Shown one piece after another: positions 34,346-42,748 of a stretch of 58,941 nucleotides of DNA. Source of the DNA: Aneurinibacillus terranovensis DSM 18919 (lineage in GTDB: Bacteria; Bacillota; Bacilli; Aneurinibacillales; Aneurinibacillaceae); the NCBI RefSeq assembly GCF_000430625.1, contig NZ_KE387179.1:1-58941 (forward strand), in the 5' to 3' direction. The first letter of the stretch is position 1. The number at the start of each line of letters is the position of its first letter. The position numbers and the translations under genes are program-made. Under the pieces are notes generated by a model. It was not told the DNA's origin. It made no database searches and worked only from the letters and a program-made list of their open reading frames with translations.

Positions 34346-35152
34346 TTATTTGCAGAATATGTGTTTGCCGATTTTCTTAATTTGGGGACGGGACCAGATC
34401 CATCCGGATGTTGCCGTATCAGGGTTGAAATAGTAGAGGGCTCCGCCCGTCGGGTCCCAGCCGTTGAGAGCGTCCAGTACGGCTTTCTTGGCGCGCGCGT
34501 TGGGTTTAAGATAAATTTGCCCGTCAGAGACAGCCGTGAAAGCGCCCGGTTCAAAGATAACAGACGTCGGAGATTTTGGAAAAGAAGGGCTGTGGGTGCG
34601 GTTGAGGATAACGGCTGCCACTGCTACCTGACCGATGAACGGTTCCCCACGGGCTTCCCCGTAAACCGCGTTGGCCATCATGTTGATCTCGTTTTCTGAA
34701 AGGCCGTGGTTCGAACGGGGGAGAGAAGCCGTCCTGTCCGAATTGTTAGCCGTACTGTTAGCAGCAGAACTACCCTTGGCAGAACCATTGGTGCCATTCG
34801 CAGCTGTGCCTGTGCCATTAATTCCCGCATCGGGACGCCAGTTTTTTGTGGCATTCCAAAGGGCTACTTTGCTCCGGGGTCCGAGAACCCCGTCTGTTCG
34901 CAAGCCAAACTCGTATTGAAAGTTTCTCAGCGCCCAGTATGTACGCCAGTTAAATGTTCCGTCAACCGGACCGGTATAGAAACCAAGATGCTTTAAGCGC
35001 CCCTGAAGTTCAGATACATCACCGCCTGACTGTCCGACGGTCACGATGCGTTTGCTAAACGCTTCCGCCGGTATAAGAGAGGGGATGATAAAGAAACTAG
35101 GGATAAGGAATGTAAGAACAATGATTGTCGCTATCCATTTTTTTTTGTTCAT
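34346..35152 (-). CDS. sleB: Spore cortex-lytic enzyme SleB
   Basis: 268 residues. A signal peptide (IATIIVLTFLIPSFFIIPSLIPAEAFS) is followed by a peptidoglycan-binding repeat (VSELQGRLKHLGFYTGPVDGTFNWRT ... LRNFQYEFGLRTDGVLG), a Gly/Asn/Ala/Ser linker, and a Hydrolase_2 catalytic domain (NEINMMANAVYGEARGEPF with the catalytic Glu, VAAVILNRTHSPSFP, GALYYFNPD). SleB is a lytic transglycosylase that degrades spore cortex during germination. In Bacillus, ypeB follows sleB and stabilises it; here no ypeB is visible. The gene is divergent from an ArsR regulator. Confidence 0.94.
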   Translation of the reverse strand: MNKKKWIATIIVLTFLIPSFFIIPSLIPAEAFSKRIVTVGQSGGDVSELQGRLKHLGFYTGPVDGTFNWRTYWALRNFQYEFGLRTDGVLGPRSKVALWNATKNWRPDAGINGTGTAANGTNGSAKGSSAANSTANNSDRTASLPRSNHGLSENEINMMANAVYGEARGEPFIGQVAVAAVILNRTHSPSFPKSPTSVIFEPGAFTAVSDGQIYLKPNARAKKAVLDALNGWDPTGGALYYFNPDTATSGWIWSRPQIKKIGKHIFCK

Positions 35153-35267
35153 GGTGGCCTCCTTCGCGAAATTTTACAAGTGGTTATCCATATTTTGAAC
35201 GATAAATAGTAAAATCATGTGTATAATGGTAATCGAAAAGAAGGTAATGATTGGAGACAAGATCACG

Positions 35268-35540
35268 ATGGACAAGACCCTTGAAAGTATGGCAAAAGTG
35301 TGCAAAGCTTTGGGACATCCTGTTAGGCTTACCATTCTTCAACTGCTTGCCCGTCAGGATAGCTATTACTGCGGAGACATTGTTGCCCTGGTCGGGATGG
35401 CCCAGTCCACAGTCTCCCACCATCTCAAAATTTTAAAGGAAGCCGGACTTGTGGTAACGGAGGAAGAAGGAACCTTTGTCTGTTATAAAGTCGAACGGGA
35501 AAAAATGAAGGAAGTTGCCGGGTTGCTTTTGAAATTTTGA
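35268..35540 (+). CDS. ArsR-family winged-helix regulator
   Basis: 90 residues if started at the ATG at 35268; an in-frame ATG at 35247 is also possible. The wHTH is clear: LGHPVRLTILQLLARQDSYYCGDIVALVGMAQSTVSHHLKILKEAGLV. Classic ELCVCDL metal-site residues are absent; a single Cys (YYCGDI) is in their place, so the protein may not sense metal, or may sense it differently. Divergent from sleB; its target is not known. Confidence 0.85.
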   Translation: MDKTLESMAKVCKALGHPVRLTILQLLARQDSYYCGDIVALVGMAQSTVSHHLKILKEAGLVVTEEEGTFVCYKVEREKMKEVAGLLLKF

Positions 35541-35635
35541 CTTTAAAAAGTTTGAGTTTTCCTTCGAAACAAGTTGCGATTGCCTATTCGAACGAATAAA
35601 ATGGAAATTAAACAGATATAGAAGGAGGAGTTCCG

Positions 35636-36022
35636 ATGGCCGATGCAAAAGAAAATGGGGTAGTTAGAATCGCCGATGATGTAGTAGCCGTTATCGCAGG
35701 AATCGCAGCCAGTGAAACAGAAGGAATCGCAGGAATGTCAGGTGGTATTACGGAAGGATTGGCCCGCCGGGTTAGCGGAAAGAATGTACAAAAGGGTGTG
35801 CAGGTTGAAGTAGGTGAATTCGAAGCAGCCATTGACCTTCGCGTCATCGTTACATACGGAACACGAATTGATGAAACATGCCGCATCCTGCAGCAGAAGG
35901 TGAAAGAAGCGGTAGAATCTATGACAGGGCTGCGGGTTGTGGAAGTGAATATAAAAGTCGAGGGTGTTGAATTCCCGAAAGAGGAGAAAGAAGCGATTGT
36001 AGAAGCGAATCGCGTCCGATAA
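35636..36022 (+). CDS. Asp23/Gls24-family protein
   Basis: 128 residues: NGVVRIADDVVAVIAGIAASETEGIAGMSGG and the GVQVEVGEFEAAIDLRVIVTYGTRI strand match the Asp23/Gls24 (YqhY/YloU) family. Members are membrane-associated cell-envelope stress or acyl-biosynthesis-linked proteins; YqhY is linked to fatty-acid synthesis in B. subtilis. Here there are no accBC neighbours. The ribosome site GAAGGAGGAG and the terminator at 36041 define a single-gene unit. Confidence 0.9.
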   Translation: MADAKENGVVRIADDVVAVIAGIAASETEGIAGMSGGITEGLARRVSGKNVQKGVQVEVGEFEAAIDLRVIVTYGTRIDETCRILQQKVKEAVESMTGLRVVEVNIKVEGVEFPKEEKEAIVEANRVR

Positions 36023-36040
36023 CGTATAGTGTGGGCTGTC

Positions 36041-36064
36041 GGCTGCTGCTGGCAGCTTTTTTTT
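36041..36064 (+). terminator. Intrinsic terminator after the Asp23-family gene
   Basis: GCTGC-TGCTG-GCAGC stem and a run of eight T. Confidence 0.85.
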
Positions 36065-36066
36065 CC

Positions 36067-36173
36067 ATAGATAAGAAAGCATAACTTTCTTATCTATAAG
36101 TGCAACTAAGACGATCGCCAGCGCCTTTGGCTTGGTGCTAGCCAAGTTTTCTTTAGCGTGTAGAAAAGCATAC
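36067..36173 (+). repeat. Perfect 13-bp hairpin followed by dispersed palindromic repeat, copy B
   Basis: ATAGATAAGAAAG (36067-36079) pairs perfectly with 36085-36097. It is followed by repeat copy B (36099-36173) with its core GCCAGCGCC (36117-36125) opposite GGTGCTAGC (36134-36142), and the shared AACTAAG and GTTTTCTTTAG. Copy A is at 7979 and copy C at 49952. Confidence 0.75.
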
Positions 36174-36225
36174 AAGTCTACATACATAAGCAGATCGGTG
36201 AAAGGAGAGAGGGGACGGAGAAATA

Positions 36226-36429
36226 ATGAATCGTACAAAGGCAACCTGGATTTTTTTAGCTGGAGTCGTTTTGCTCACTGTACTGGTGTGGAAGGAATTA
36301 GGGTTATCGGAGATGTTTGGACTTCAGGTGAAGGATTTGTTACAGGCAAAGTACCTTTATACGTTCTTGTTTAGCTCATTTCTTGCCATTGGGGTTGGTG
36401 TGGTTTTTTATATTATTCGTAAAATGTAG
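36226..36429 (+). CDS. Small two-helix membrane protein, unknown function
   Basis: 67 residues: basic start, helix ATWIFLAGVVLLTVLVWKE, a short loop ending in LQAKYLYTF, then FLFSSFLAIGVGVVFYIIRK. Start after GGAGAGAGGGGACGGAG. No family recognised. Confidence 0.65.
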   Translation: MNRTKATWIFLAGVVLLTVLVWKELGLSEMFGLQVKDLLQAKYLYTFLFSSFLAIGVGVVFYIIRKM

Positions 36430-36513
36430 CCTCTATATAAAGCTTGGCTCTTTGTATGATACATTTTCCAACAGGGCATGCTATACGTGATTTCAACAAG
36501 GAGGTCTTTATTC

Positions 36514-36969
36514 ATGGCAAAAAAACTGCGTGATATTATGACGGCGTCCGTTGAGTGCGTAACCCTTAAAGATAATATTTATGAAGTGGCTGTAAAAATG
36601 AAGGAAAACGATGTAGGGGTCATTCCTGTTGTGGACGAGCAACAGCGCTGTATTGGGCTTATTACGGATCGGGACATTGTGATAAGAAGTGTCGCGGAAA
36701 AAAAACCGAATTCCATATCCGTTGACGATATTATGAGCAAAAAGCTTATTACGGCTCATCCGGATATGACGGCGGAAGATGCGAGCCATTTAATGGCCAG
36801 AGAGCAAATCCGCCGGTTGCCGGTAGTAGAGAATGATAAGCTGGTTGGTATGGTAGCGATGAGAGACCTTGCCACCCACCGCACAACGCATGATGAAGCT
36901 GGCTACGCCATTCAGGAAATTTCTGAAACAGAGGGCGAACACAGCCAGGGTTCTCAATTTGTTCAGTAA
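36514..36969 (+). CDS. CBS-domain protein (YhcV-like)
   Basis: 151 residues from the ATG at 36514 after AAGGAGG. Two CBS repeats: LRDIMTASVECVTLKDNIYEVAVKMKENDVGVIPVVD and VDDIMSKKLITAHPDMTAEDASHLMAREQIRRLPVVEND, ending LVGMVAMRDLATH. Stand-alone CBS pairs bind adenine nucleotides; YhcV/YlbB of Bacillus are of this type. Function beyond nucleotide binding unknown. Terminator at 36979. Confidence 0.9.
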   Translation: MAKKLRDIMTASVECVTLKDNIYEVAVKMKENDVGVIPVVDEQQRCIGLITDRDIVIRSVAEKKPNSISVDDIMSKKLITAHPDMTAEDASHLMAREQIRRLPVVENDKLVGMVAMRDLATHRTTHDEAGYAIQEISETEGEHSQGSQFVQ

Positions 36970-36978
36970 TGCTGTTTC

Positions 36979-37010
36979 ACTCTACCTCCTTTACAGGTAG
37001 AGCTTTTTTG
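36979..37010 (+). terminator. Intrinsic terminator after the CBS gene
   Basis: CTCTACCT-CCTTTAC-AGGTAGAG, an 8-bp perfect stem followed by CTTTTTTG. Confidence 0.85.
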
Positions 37011-37100
37011 TGTCCACCTCTTTCTTGATTCCTATTGCTTTACGTGTATATACTGTAGCAAGGAAACTTGAGCATTTCTATCATTAAATGGAGTGTAAAC

Positions 37101-39080
37101 ATGAACGTGCAATCATTGCTTGAACAAATAAACGGCCGTGTCCTCCGGCAAATCCTTAGTGAAAACGGGTTGGAACTGCCGGGCGAACTAGGGGAAACGG
37201 AATGTGAAGAGGAAGCAATTCGTTTCCTGCTCAGCGAAAACACGATTGCCGCACAATGGCGGACGATGAACCGCAGCGAAAAAGGAATACTGAACCTTTT
37301 TCTTTTTGGGATCGGACAGGATATGATCACCTATCGTCAGTTGGAAGGATTGGCAAAATCGGCGGCTTTTCCTGTATACGCCGGATTTACCGGCCTGCGC
37401 CGAAAAGGAATCATTTATACGCTGCGGCGTTTATGGGGAGAAGTGGGATATGTCATGCCGTACGACTTACAGCAGGCATGGCGGGCTTATCTCTGGTCCC
37501 TTATGGCTGAACCTGAACGGTTATACCCTGCCGGGGAAGGGCCGGCGGCGGGAGGTGCGCAATCGCCCATGCTTTGCGAGGTCGTTTTTGAACTGCTGCA
37601 GCATTCGCGTTTCCAGGGTCTGCCTTTGACCAAGCGGGGCCAATTAAGTGCGAAAGTACATAGAATATGGGGAACTATTATTCCTTACAACGAAAATTTA
37701 TTTACTTCATTTTATCCGGCGGTGCAGGCGGGAGATGCGAGAGATTCATTTTTTCTTGAACTGTTGTTGGAAATAGGGCTGTTAGTCCATCGGAAAGCTG
37801 AGGCCGCCGGGCAATTGATCACACACGAAGAAAACGCAGCCGCTTTATTTACAGGAAGACAAGATGAGGTTCAATTTCGCTTATACGATTCGGTTAAAAA
37901 ACGGATCGTTAGACTGAATCCGTTATATGCGGTGTTATTTGACTGGCTTGAAGTGGCTTCCAAACGAGCTTCTCAGCATTGTTGTGTTTCTATCAGGCAG
38001 ATACAGGCGGAGTGGAACCGTCAGCTGGTGGGGTACGCGTCCGGTCTGTTAGATGATAAGGTAATGGGCGAATACAGGCAAGCTACCAATCAAGCCATTG
38101 AAGAATTTGCAGTCAAAATGGCACCGGTTCTTGCTGCATTCGGATTTGTTTCCATTGGGCAGACACACAGCCAAGAGATAGATCAATTGAGGTGGAACTT
38201 TCCACCGTTATCTTCTTCATCTGCAGCGGATGCAGATATAAAATCATTGCCCGGGAGATTCGGATATGTTCAACCAACATTTGAAGTGCTCCTGCTTCCT
38301 GACAGTCCGTACGAAGTGCGCTGGAAGACGGGGGAAGCAGCGGAATTAAAAAGCCGCCAGGAGGTTTGGAATTTCCAGATTACTAAACAATCGGTGAAGC
38401 GAGCTTCCCGTGAAGGGGCGCAATCAACAATTGATTTGCTTATGAGTATACAGGGCGGCTCAATTCCAGATAACGTTGCAATTCAGATAAAAGAATGGTG
38501 CCGCTCACTTACAACCGTTATGATACAGACGGTAACACTCATTCGCTGTCCAAATCAGGAGGCAGCGCAATGGATTGCTCAGGAAAGCAGCTTCGCCCGG
38601 TATATACAGGAACGTATTGGAGATTGCGATTTTATCATTCATAAGAATGCAGAGGAATTGGTTAAAGAGGCGCTTGAAAAGTTAAATATTAATGTTGCCC
38701 GGCCCCCCTTTGTCGCCGAAGTCGATACAGAGGAAGAAATTAATCATAAAGAAGAAGCCGTGGCAGGGGATGGATACAGAGTCGAATCTGTTTTTCCTGT
38801 GCTGGAAGATATACTTCCCGAACTAAAGGAAATCCCGGTTATCTGGTATAAGAACTGGCAGCGGTATCATGGTTCCACTCTTCGCAACTTATTGAAACAG
38901 GCTTATTCTCTGGCTATTCCTATTTGTATGGAATATGAGGGACAAGAGCGCCACGTACAGGTTATCGGTTTTGAAACAAGAAATGTACAGCAGCATGTGA
39001 TAGTTCACGAAGGACAGGTGGAATTTTCCTGTGCTTTAAGCGGAATTGGAAGAATAAAAATGCTCTTCCCCCACGAGTAG
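37101..39080 (+). CDS. Helicase-associated domain protein (XPB/Ssl2 N-terminal-like), no helicase motor
   Basis: 659 residues from the ATG at 37101, after GGAG. The N-terminal region has winged-helix-like segments (FLLSENTIAAQWRTMNRSEKGILNLFLFG; ITYRQLEGLAKSAAFPVYAGF). At about 385-520 the stretch FGYVQPTFEVLLLPDSPYEVRW, QITKQSVKRASREG and GSIPDNVAIQIKEWCRS matches the PF13625-type helicase-associated domain seen next to XPB helicases. There is no Walker A or DEAD box, so it is not itself a motor. A role with a separate UvsE/XPB-like helicase or in DNA repair is possible. It precedes ylbF by 52 bases. Confidence 0.7.
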   Translation: MNVQSLLEQINGRVLRQILSENGLELPGELGETECEEEAIRFLLSENTIAAQWRTMNRSEKGILNLFLFGIGQDMITYRQLEGLAKSAAFPVYAGFTGLRRKGIIYTLRRLWGEVGYVMPYDLQQAWRAYLWSLMAEPERLYPAGEGPAAGGAQSPMLCEVVFELLQHSRFQGLPLTKRGQLSAKVHRIWGTIIPYNENLFTSFYPAVQAGDARDSFFLELLLEIGLLVHRKAEAAGQLITHEENAAALFTGRQDEVQFRLYDSVKKRIVRLNPLYAVLFDWLEVASKRASQHCCVSIRQIQAEWNRQLVGYASGLLDDKVMGEYRQATNQAIEEFAVKMAPVLAAFGFVSIGQTHSQEIDQLRWNFPPLSSSSAADADIKSLPGRFGYVQPTFEVLLLPDSPYEVRWKTGEAAELKSRQEVWNFQITKQSVKRASREGAQSTIDLLMSIQGGSIPDNVAIQIKEWCRSLTTVMIQTVTLIRCPNQEAAQWIAQESSFARYIQERIGDCDFIIHKNAEELVKEALEKLNINVARPPFVAEVDTEEEINHKEEAVAGDGYRVESVFPVLEDILPELKEIPVIWYKNWQRYHGSTLRNLLKQAYSLAIPICMEYEGQERHVQVIGFETRNVQQHVIVHEGQVEFSCALSGIGRIKMLFPHE

Positions 39081-39132
39081 GATACTATGAAGAAGGCCGG
39101 GTCCATGATACAATAAGATAAGAGGTGAGATT

Positions 39133-39606
39133 ATGTCAAGTAGTATGACCGCTCCCACTCCTGTTAATTATAGTGAAGTGATTGAGCGAGCTTATAAAAT
39201 AGGTGAAGAATTACTTTTGTCGAAAGAAATTCAGCAATACGTAGCCGCACGCCAGCAGATGGAAAACGATTCGGAAGCTGTCGCTCAAATTGCTTCTTTT
39301 ACTAAAATGAAGCAAGTATACGAAGAAGTCCGGCGTTTTGGCAAATACCATCCCGATTATAAGCGGGTGACCGCGGACATTCGCCAGAAGAAGCGGGAAA
39401 TGGATAAAACGGCGTCGATTGCTTCCTTTAAGAAAGCAGAAGACAATTTGGATGAATTATTATATCGTGTTAGCCGTACAATTGCGGATGCCATTTCAGA
39501 TAAAATAAAAGTGCCAAGCAATAATCCCCTCTATGAAATAGGAGGCGGATGCGGCACAGGAGGCGGCTGTAGTACAGGGGGAAGCTGCGGGTGCAGCACA
39601 AAATAA
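39133..39606 (+). CDS. ylbF: YlbF (RicF) component of the RicAFT complex
   Basis: 157 residues. Helical YlbF/YmcA fold (ERAYKIGEELLLSKEIQQYVAARQQMENDSEAVAQIASF) followed by a Gly/Cys-rich tail with five Cys in GGGCGTGGGCSTGGSCGCS-like order. In B. subtilis YlbF, YmcA and YaaT form a complex that carries [4Fe-4S] clusters held partly by C-terminal YlbF cysteines; it activates RNase Y and promotes sporulation, competence and biofilm formation. Ribosome site GAGGTG. Followed by ylbG as in B. subtilis. Confidence 0.9.
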   Translation: MSSSMTAPTPVNYSEVIERAYKIGEELLLSKEIQQYVAARQQMENDSEAVAQIASFTKMKQVYEEVRRFGKYHPDYKRVTADIRQKKREMDKTASIASFKKAEDNLDELLYRVSRTIADAISDKIKVPSNNPLYEIGGGCGTGGGCSTGGSCGCSTK

Positions 39607-39674
39607 CTCCGACACCCCTCTCGGAAACAACAGGGGGCGATACCATCCAAGAAAATGTGGAGGAGAAGTCTATC

Positions 39675-39992
39675 ATGAGAGAACGCAGAATTGGGCTGGC
39701 TGTCTTTGTTAAAAATATAAAATCGGCCCGAAATCTCAGGAAATTTGGCAATGTGCATTTTATATCACGCCGCTTAAATTATGTCACCATGTACGTTTCC
39801 GCTGACACCATTGACCAAACGATCGACCGTATTTCCCGTCTCGATTTTGTTACCCGGGTAGAGCGTTCCCACCGTCATGAAATCTCGACGACGTATAATA
39901 ATGCAAAACCGGACAAAGCAAAAGAATTCGATTATAAAATGGAAGAACATCATCTCCTGTCCATTATCAAAGGGGAACAGCCGGTAGAATAG
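39675..39992 (+). CDS. ylbG: YlbG (DUF2129) family protein
   Basis: 105 residues from the ATG at 39675, after GTGGAGGAG. The core RIGLAVFVKNIKSARNLRKFGNVHFISRRLNYVTMYV and DQTIDRISRLDFVTRVERSHR matches the small YlbG family (DUF2129), conserved next to ylbF. Function unknown. A longer in-frame extension upstream overlaps ylbF and is rejected. Terminator at 40048. Confidence 0.88.
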   Translation: MRERRIGLAVFVKNIKSARNLRKFGNVHFISRRLNYVTMYVSADTIDQTIDRISRLDFVTRVERSHRHEISTTYNNAKPDKAKEFDYKMEEHHLLSIIKGEQPVE

Positions 39993-40047
39993 TAGGAGAT
40001 ACGATGGAGGCAGTCCCACCACTTACTCAGACAAAAATAGGACTATT

Positions 40048-40076
40048 AAAGCGACCAAAGAGCGGTTGCTTTTTTT
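40048..40076 (+). terminator. Intrinsic terminator after ylbG
   Basis: AAAGC-GACC/GGTT-GCTTT stem and T7. Confidence 0.8.
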
Positions 40077-40084
40077 ATTTTTCG

Positions 40085-40114
40085 TCACATTTTGTTACAT
40101 TTTGTTACATTTGA
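40085..40114 (+). promoter_or_regulatory. Three 10-bp direct repeats upstream of the HD-GYP gene
   Basis: TCACATTTTG, TTACATTTTG and TTACATTTGA follow each other with a 10-base period. TTxACA-type direct repeats spaced by one helical turn are the pattern bound by PhoP-type response regulators. A TATAAT at about 40152-40157 may be the promoter -10. Confidence 0.45.
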
Positions 40115-40198
40115 CGGATAATTTCTCATACTAATGTAATTCTTCGCATGCTATAATTACTTTAAATTTAGCGAGATGCTTTGAAAGAAGGCTATAGG

Positions 40199-41338
40199 AT
40201 GCAGAATCACATCAAAAGCAGGCTCCGTTTTACCTCCTTGACAGCTATCACACTGACCTATTTTATCATTCGTGACAATCCAACCTTTTCTGCACTTACT
40301 TTCTGGGGTTTAACGGTTATCGGATGGGGCATTGCCCTGATTGTCTATACTTGGAAAAAGAAGGAAACAAGAGAGTTTTTAGCTTCCAATGAAAAGGTAT
40401 TGCGGGTGTTTGATTTTTTATTCGTATTGGGATATATGTTTATTTCCGGGGGAGTAGGAGACAGCCCTTATCTAATGTTAATTTACCTTGGGATCGCTTC
40501 CATCGGAATCTATGACGAGAAAAGAGACGGCCTTATTTACTCGATTCTGGCGGTCATTGTTCTTGTTTTATATAGCGTGTGTTATCACAAGTACTGGGAT
40601 GGGATATGGACAACGACATCACACGAGATGGCCCGTTTAATTCTTCTCCCGTTGTTTGGCGTACTGGCTGATTTACTCATTGCACACTTTCAACAGAAAA
40701 AAAGGGAAGAAGAAGAGGTGCTGGATGAACTGGTTACCAGCCTTGCTAAAGCAATTGGCAGCAAGGATTCCTATACACTGGGGCATTCAACGCGGGTTCA
40801 ACATTATGCGCTGGCGATTGGAAAAGAACTTGGTTTGGGAAAGGAAGAGATGTTTACCCTTAAGTATGGGGCTTTGCTTCATGATATTGGGAAAATTCAC
40901 ATTCCGACAAGCCTGTTAAACAAACCCGGACGGCTCAATGAGCAGGAATGGGTGGAAATACGCAACCATACGACAGAAGGAGCCAAAATTATCGGCAGCC
41001 TGAAGAAGCTTGAAGGAGTAAGGGACATTATTTTACACCATCATGAGCATTTTAATGGAAAAGGCTATCCTGAAGGGTTAAAAGGGAACGAAATTCCATT
41101 TCTCGCTGCCATTGTACACGTAGCGGACGCGTTTGATGCGATGACCACCACCCGCTCATATAATCAGCCTGAGACGTTTGAAGAAGCGATGGACGAAATT
41201 GAACGATGCAGCGGTACGGATTTCCACCCTATGGCCGCTGAGGCCGCTTTATCAGCTTATCGGAAAGGGAAGTGGCCTGATTTTAAGCTGGTCCATTGTT
41301 CTCATTCAAATCAAGTTCTTGTCTCCATTGTTGAATGA
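40199..41338 (+). CDS. Membrane HD-GYP domain protein (probable cyclic di-GMP phosphodiesterase)
   Basis: 379 residues from the ATG at 40199, preceded by GAAGG. Four to five membrane helices at the N-terminus (TYFIIRDNP ... WGLTVIGWGIALIVYTW ... IYSILAVIVLVLYSV) are followed by a linker helix and an HD-GYP domain: GHSTRVQHYALAIGKELGLG, LLHDIGKIHIP, HHHEHFNGKGYPEGLKGNEIP, VADAFDAMTTTRSYN. The HD and GYP motifs are intact. Enzymes of this family degrade c-di-GMP. The membrane part may sense a signal; PhoP-like repeats lie upstream. Confidence 0.9.
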   Translation: MQNHIKSRLRFTSLTAITLTYFIIRDNPTFSALTFWGLTVIGWGIALIVYTWKKKETREFLASNEKVLRVFDFLFVLGYMFISGGVGDSPYLMLIYLGIASIGIYDEKRDGLIYSILAVIVLVLYSVCYHKYWDGIWTTTSHEMARLILLPLFGVLADLLIAHFQQKKREEEEVLDELVTSLAKAIGSKDSYTLGHSTRVQHYALAIGKELGLGKEEMFTLKYGALLHDIGKIHIPTSLLNKPGRLNEQEWVEIRNHTTEGAKIIGSLKKLEGVRDIILHHHEHFNGKGYPEGLKGNEIPFLAAIVHVADAFDAMTTTRSYNQPETFEEAMDEIERCSGTDFHPMAAEAALSAYRKGKWPDFKLVHCSHSNQVLVSIVE

Positions 41339-41353
41339 CAATTTTGCCACAAT

Positions 41354-41369
41354 AATGACAATCGTCATT
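41354..41369 (+). promoter_or_regulatory. Dyad upstream of uspA
   Basis: AATGAC-AATC-GTCATT is a perfect 6-bp palindrome 74 bases before the uspA start, near a possible promoter. It may be an operator. Confidence 0.4.
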
Positions 41370-41442
41370 CTATACAAAATGTACATAACTGCGGTACAAT
41401 AAAAACGGAAACATTACACAGTAGCGGGAGGAATTGAGAATT

Positions 41443-41889
41443 ATGTTTGAAAAAATTGTGGTAGCCGTTGATGGTTCGGAATTAGGTAATAAAGCACTGG
41501 AAGCTGCGATTGCGATTGGAAAACAGCAGCAGGCAATGCTTCAAGTTTTACATATTATTAAACAGGTAGTAGTTGCCCCGTATGTGGTCGGGGAGATGGC
41601 CTACGTTTCAAGAGAGTATGATGAAGAAATTATGGCCGCGATGAAAAAAGAAGGGCAGGAATTGGTGGACAATGCAAAAGCTAAAGCGGAGGCGGAAGGC
41701 CTTACTGTTTCCACTCATGTGATTACAGGTGATCCGGCCCGCCAAATTCTGGACTTCTCAAAGGAAAACCATGCCAAGCTTATCGTAATGGGCAGCCGCG
41801 GACTCGGCCCCTTTAAAGAAATGATGCTGGGCAGCGTAAGCCACAGGGTGTCTCAACTGTCCGAATGCCCGGTTTTAATTGTGAAGTAG
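41443..41889 (+). CDS. Universal stress protein UspA family
   Basis: 148 residues from the ATG at 41443, after GGGAGG. One Usp domain: IVVAVDGSELGNKALEAAIAI at the start and the ATP-binding GSRGLGPFKEMMLGSVSHRVSQLSECPVLIV at the end (G-x2-G-x9-G-S pattern). ATP-binding Usp proteins of this type respond to stationary phase or stress. Convergent with the exonuclease gene; a terminator sits between (41917). Confidence 0.92.
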   Translation: MFEKIVVAVDGSELGNKALEAAIAIGKQQQAMLQVLHIIKQVVVAPYVVGEMAYVSREYDEEIMAAMKKEGQELVDNAKAKAEAEGLTVSTHVITGDPARQILDFSKENHAKLIVMGSRGLGPFKEMMLGSVSHRVSQLSECPVLIVK

Positions 41890-41916
41890 CTCCAACGAAA
41901 TTAAACAGCGGAAAAC

Positions 41917-41960
41917 GAAAGAGAACCTTTTCTGAAATCGGGAGAGGTTCTCTTTCCTTT
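41917..41960. terminator. Terminator between uspA and the amt-DUF294-exonuclease operon
   Basis: AAAGAGAACCTTTT pairs with GAGGTTCTCTTT around a 12-base loop, with A and T runs on both sides, serving convergent genes. Confidence 0.85.
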
Positions 41961-41972
41961 TAGTGGTGTACG

Positions 41973-42728
41973 TCAGGACATGAGGATATACAAATCCTGC
42001 AGCGTTCGAATGCCGCGGTTTCCACATTCTTTTAATAACGTCAGCCATAACTGGGATGTCATTTTTACATCTCCCATTGCCGTATGGCGTTGTTCAGGGC
42101 GGATAGAGAAAAACTGGAGTGCATCATCCAGCGTAGTAAACCCTCCGTTAAACCTCATCCCTTCCATCACCTTTTGGATTTCGATAATGCGCTGCGTCAT
42201 TCTCATGCGATGGTTTTTCCAGAGAAACGCATTGAGAAACGCGATATCATGGGCTATATGATACCCGACAATTGTTCCGTGGTTTATGAATGCTAATAAC
42301 TCAGGGACAACCTCTGACAGACGGGGGGCGGATTCCACCTCTTTATCCGATAAGCCGGTTAAAACCGCAACCGCTTCCGGGATAGGAACGGTTGGATTAA
42401 TATGCGTCGAAAATATAGGTTCAACCGTTTCGAATTGGACCACTTTTGCCGCGGCAATCGAGATAATCTCATCACCGTGTTCAGGGTGGAATCCCGTCGT
42501 TTCGGTATCTAGAACGATAAATTCGATATCCCCCAGAGGTGTATTCATCTCCTGGTGGTTCTTTCCCGCTTCTTTTAATAAATTTCGTATGAAAGCCTGG
42601 TGCTCCAAACCGGCGGTAGGTCCTCCTTTGCTTACCATAGTAAGCTCATTCCGGTTAAAACCAAGAGAAAGCAAACGGGAAATAGCCATTCTCCAATTGC
42701 CGCCCGGACTGGGTCCATTTCGGTTCAT
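41973..42728 (-). CDS. DnaQ-like 3'-5' exonuclease (DEDDh)
   Basis: 251 residues. The exonuclease core has EFIVLDTETTGFHPEHGDEIISIAAAKV (Exo I with D-x-E), HDIAFLNAFL (Exo II Asp) and HTAMGDVKMT (Exo III, DEDDh). The N-terminal about 75 residues (NRNGPSPGGNWRMAISRLLSLGFN) are specific to this gene. It is the last gene of an operon with a DUF294 nucleotidyltransferase (20 bases upstream) and an ammonium transporter. DUF294-exonuclease gene pairs are known elsewhere beside acetate transporters; the joint function is unknown. Confidence 0.85.
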   Translation of the reverse strand: MNRNGPSPGGNWRMAISRLLSLGFNRNELTMVSKGGPTAGLEHQAFIRNLLKEAGKNHQEMNTPLGDIEFIVLDTETTGFHPEHGDEIISIAAAKVVQFETVEPIFSTHINPTVPIPEAVAVLTGLSDKEVESAPRLSEVVPELLAFINHGTIVGYHIAHDIAFLNAFLWKNHRMRMTQRIIEIQKVMEGMRFNGGFTTLDDALQFFSIRPEQRHTAMGDVKMTSQLWLTLLKECGNRGIRTLQDLYILMS

Positions 42729-42748
42729 GTCTATACCTCTTGAATGAA

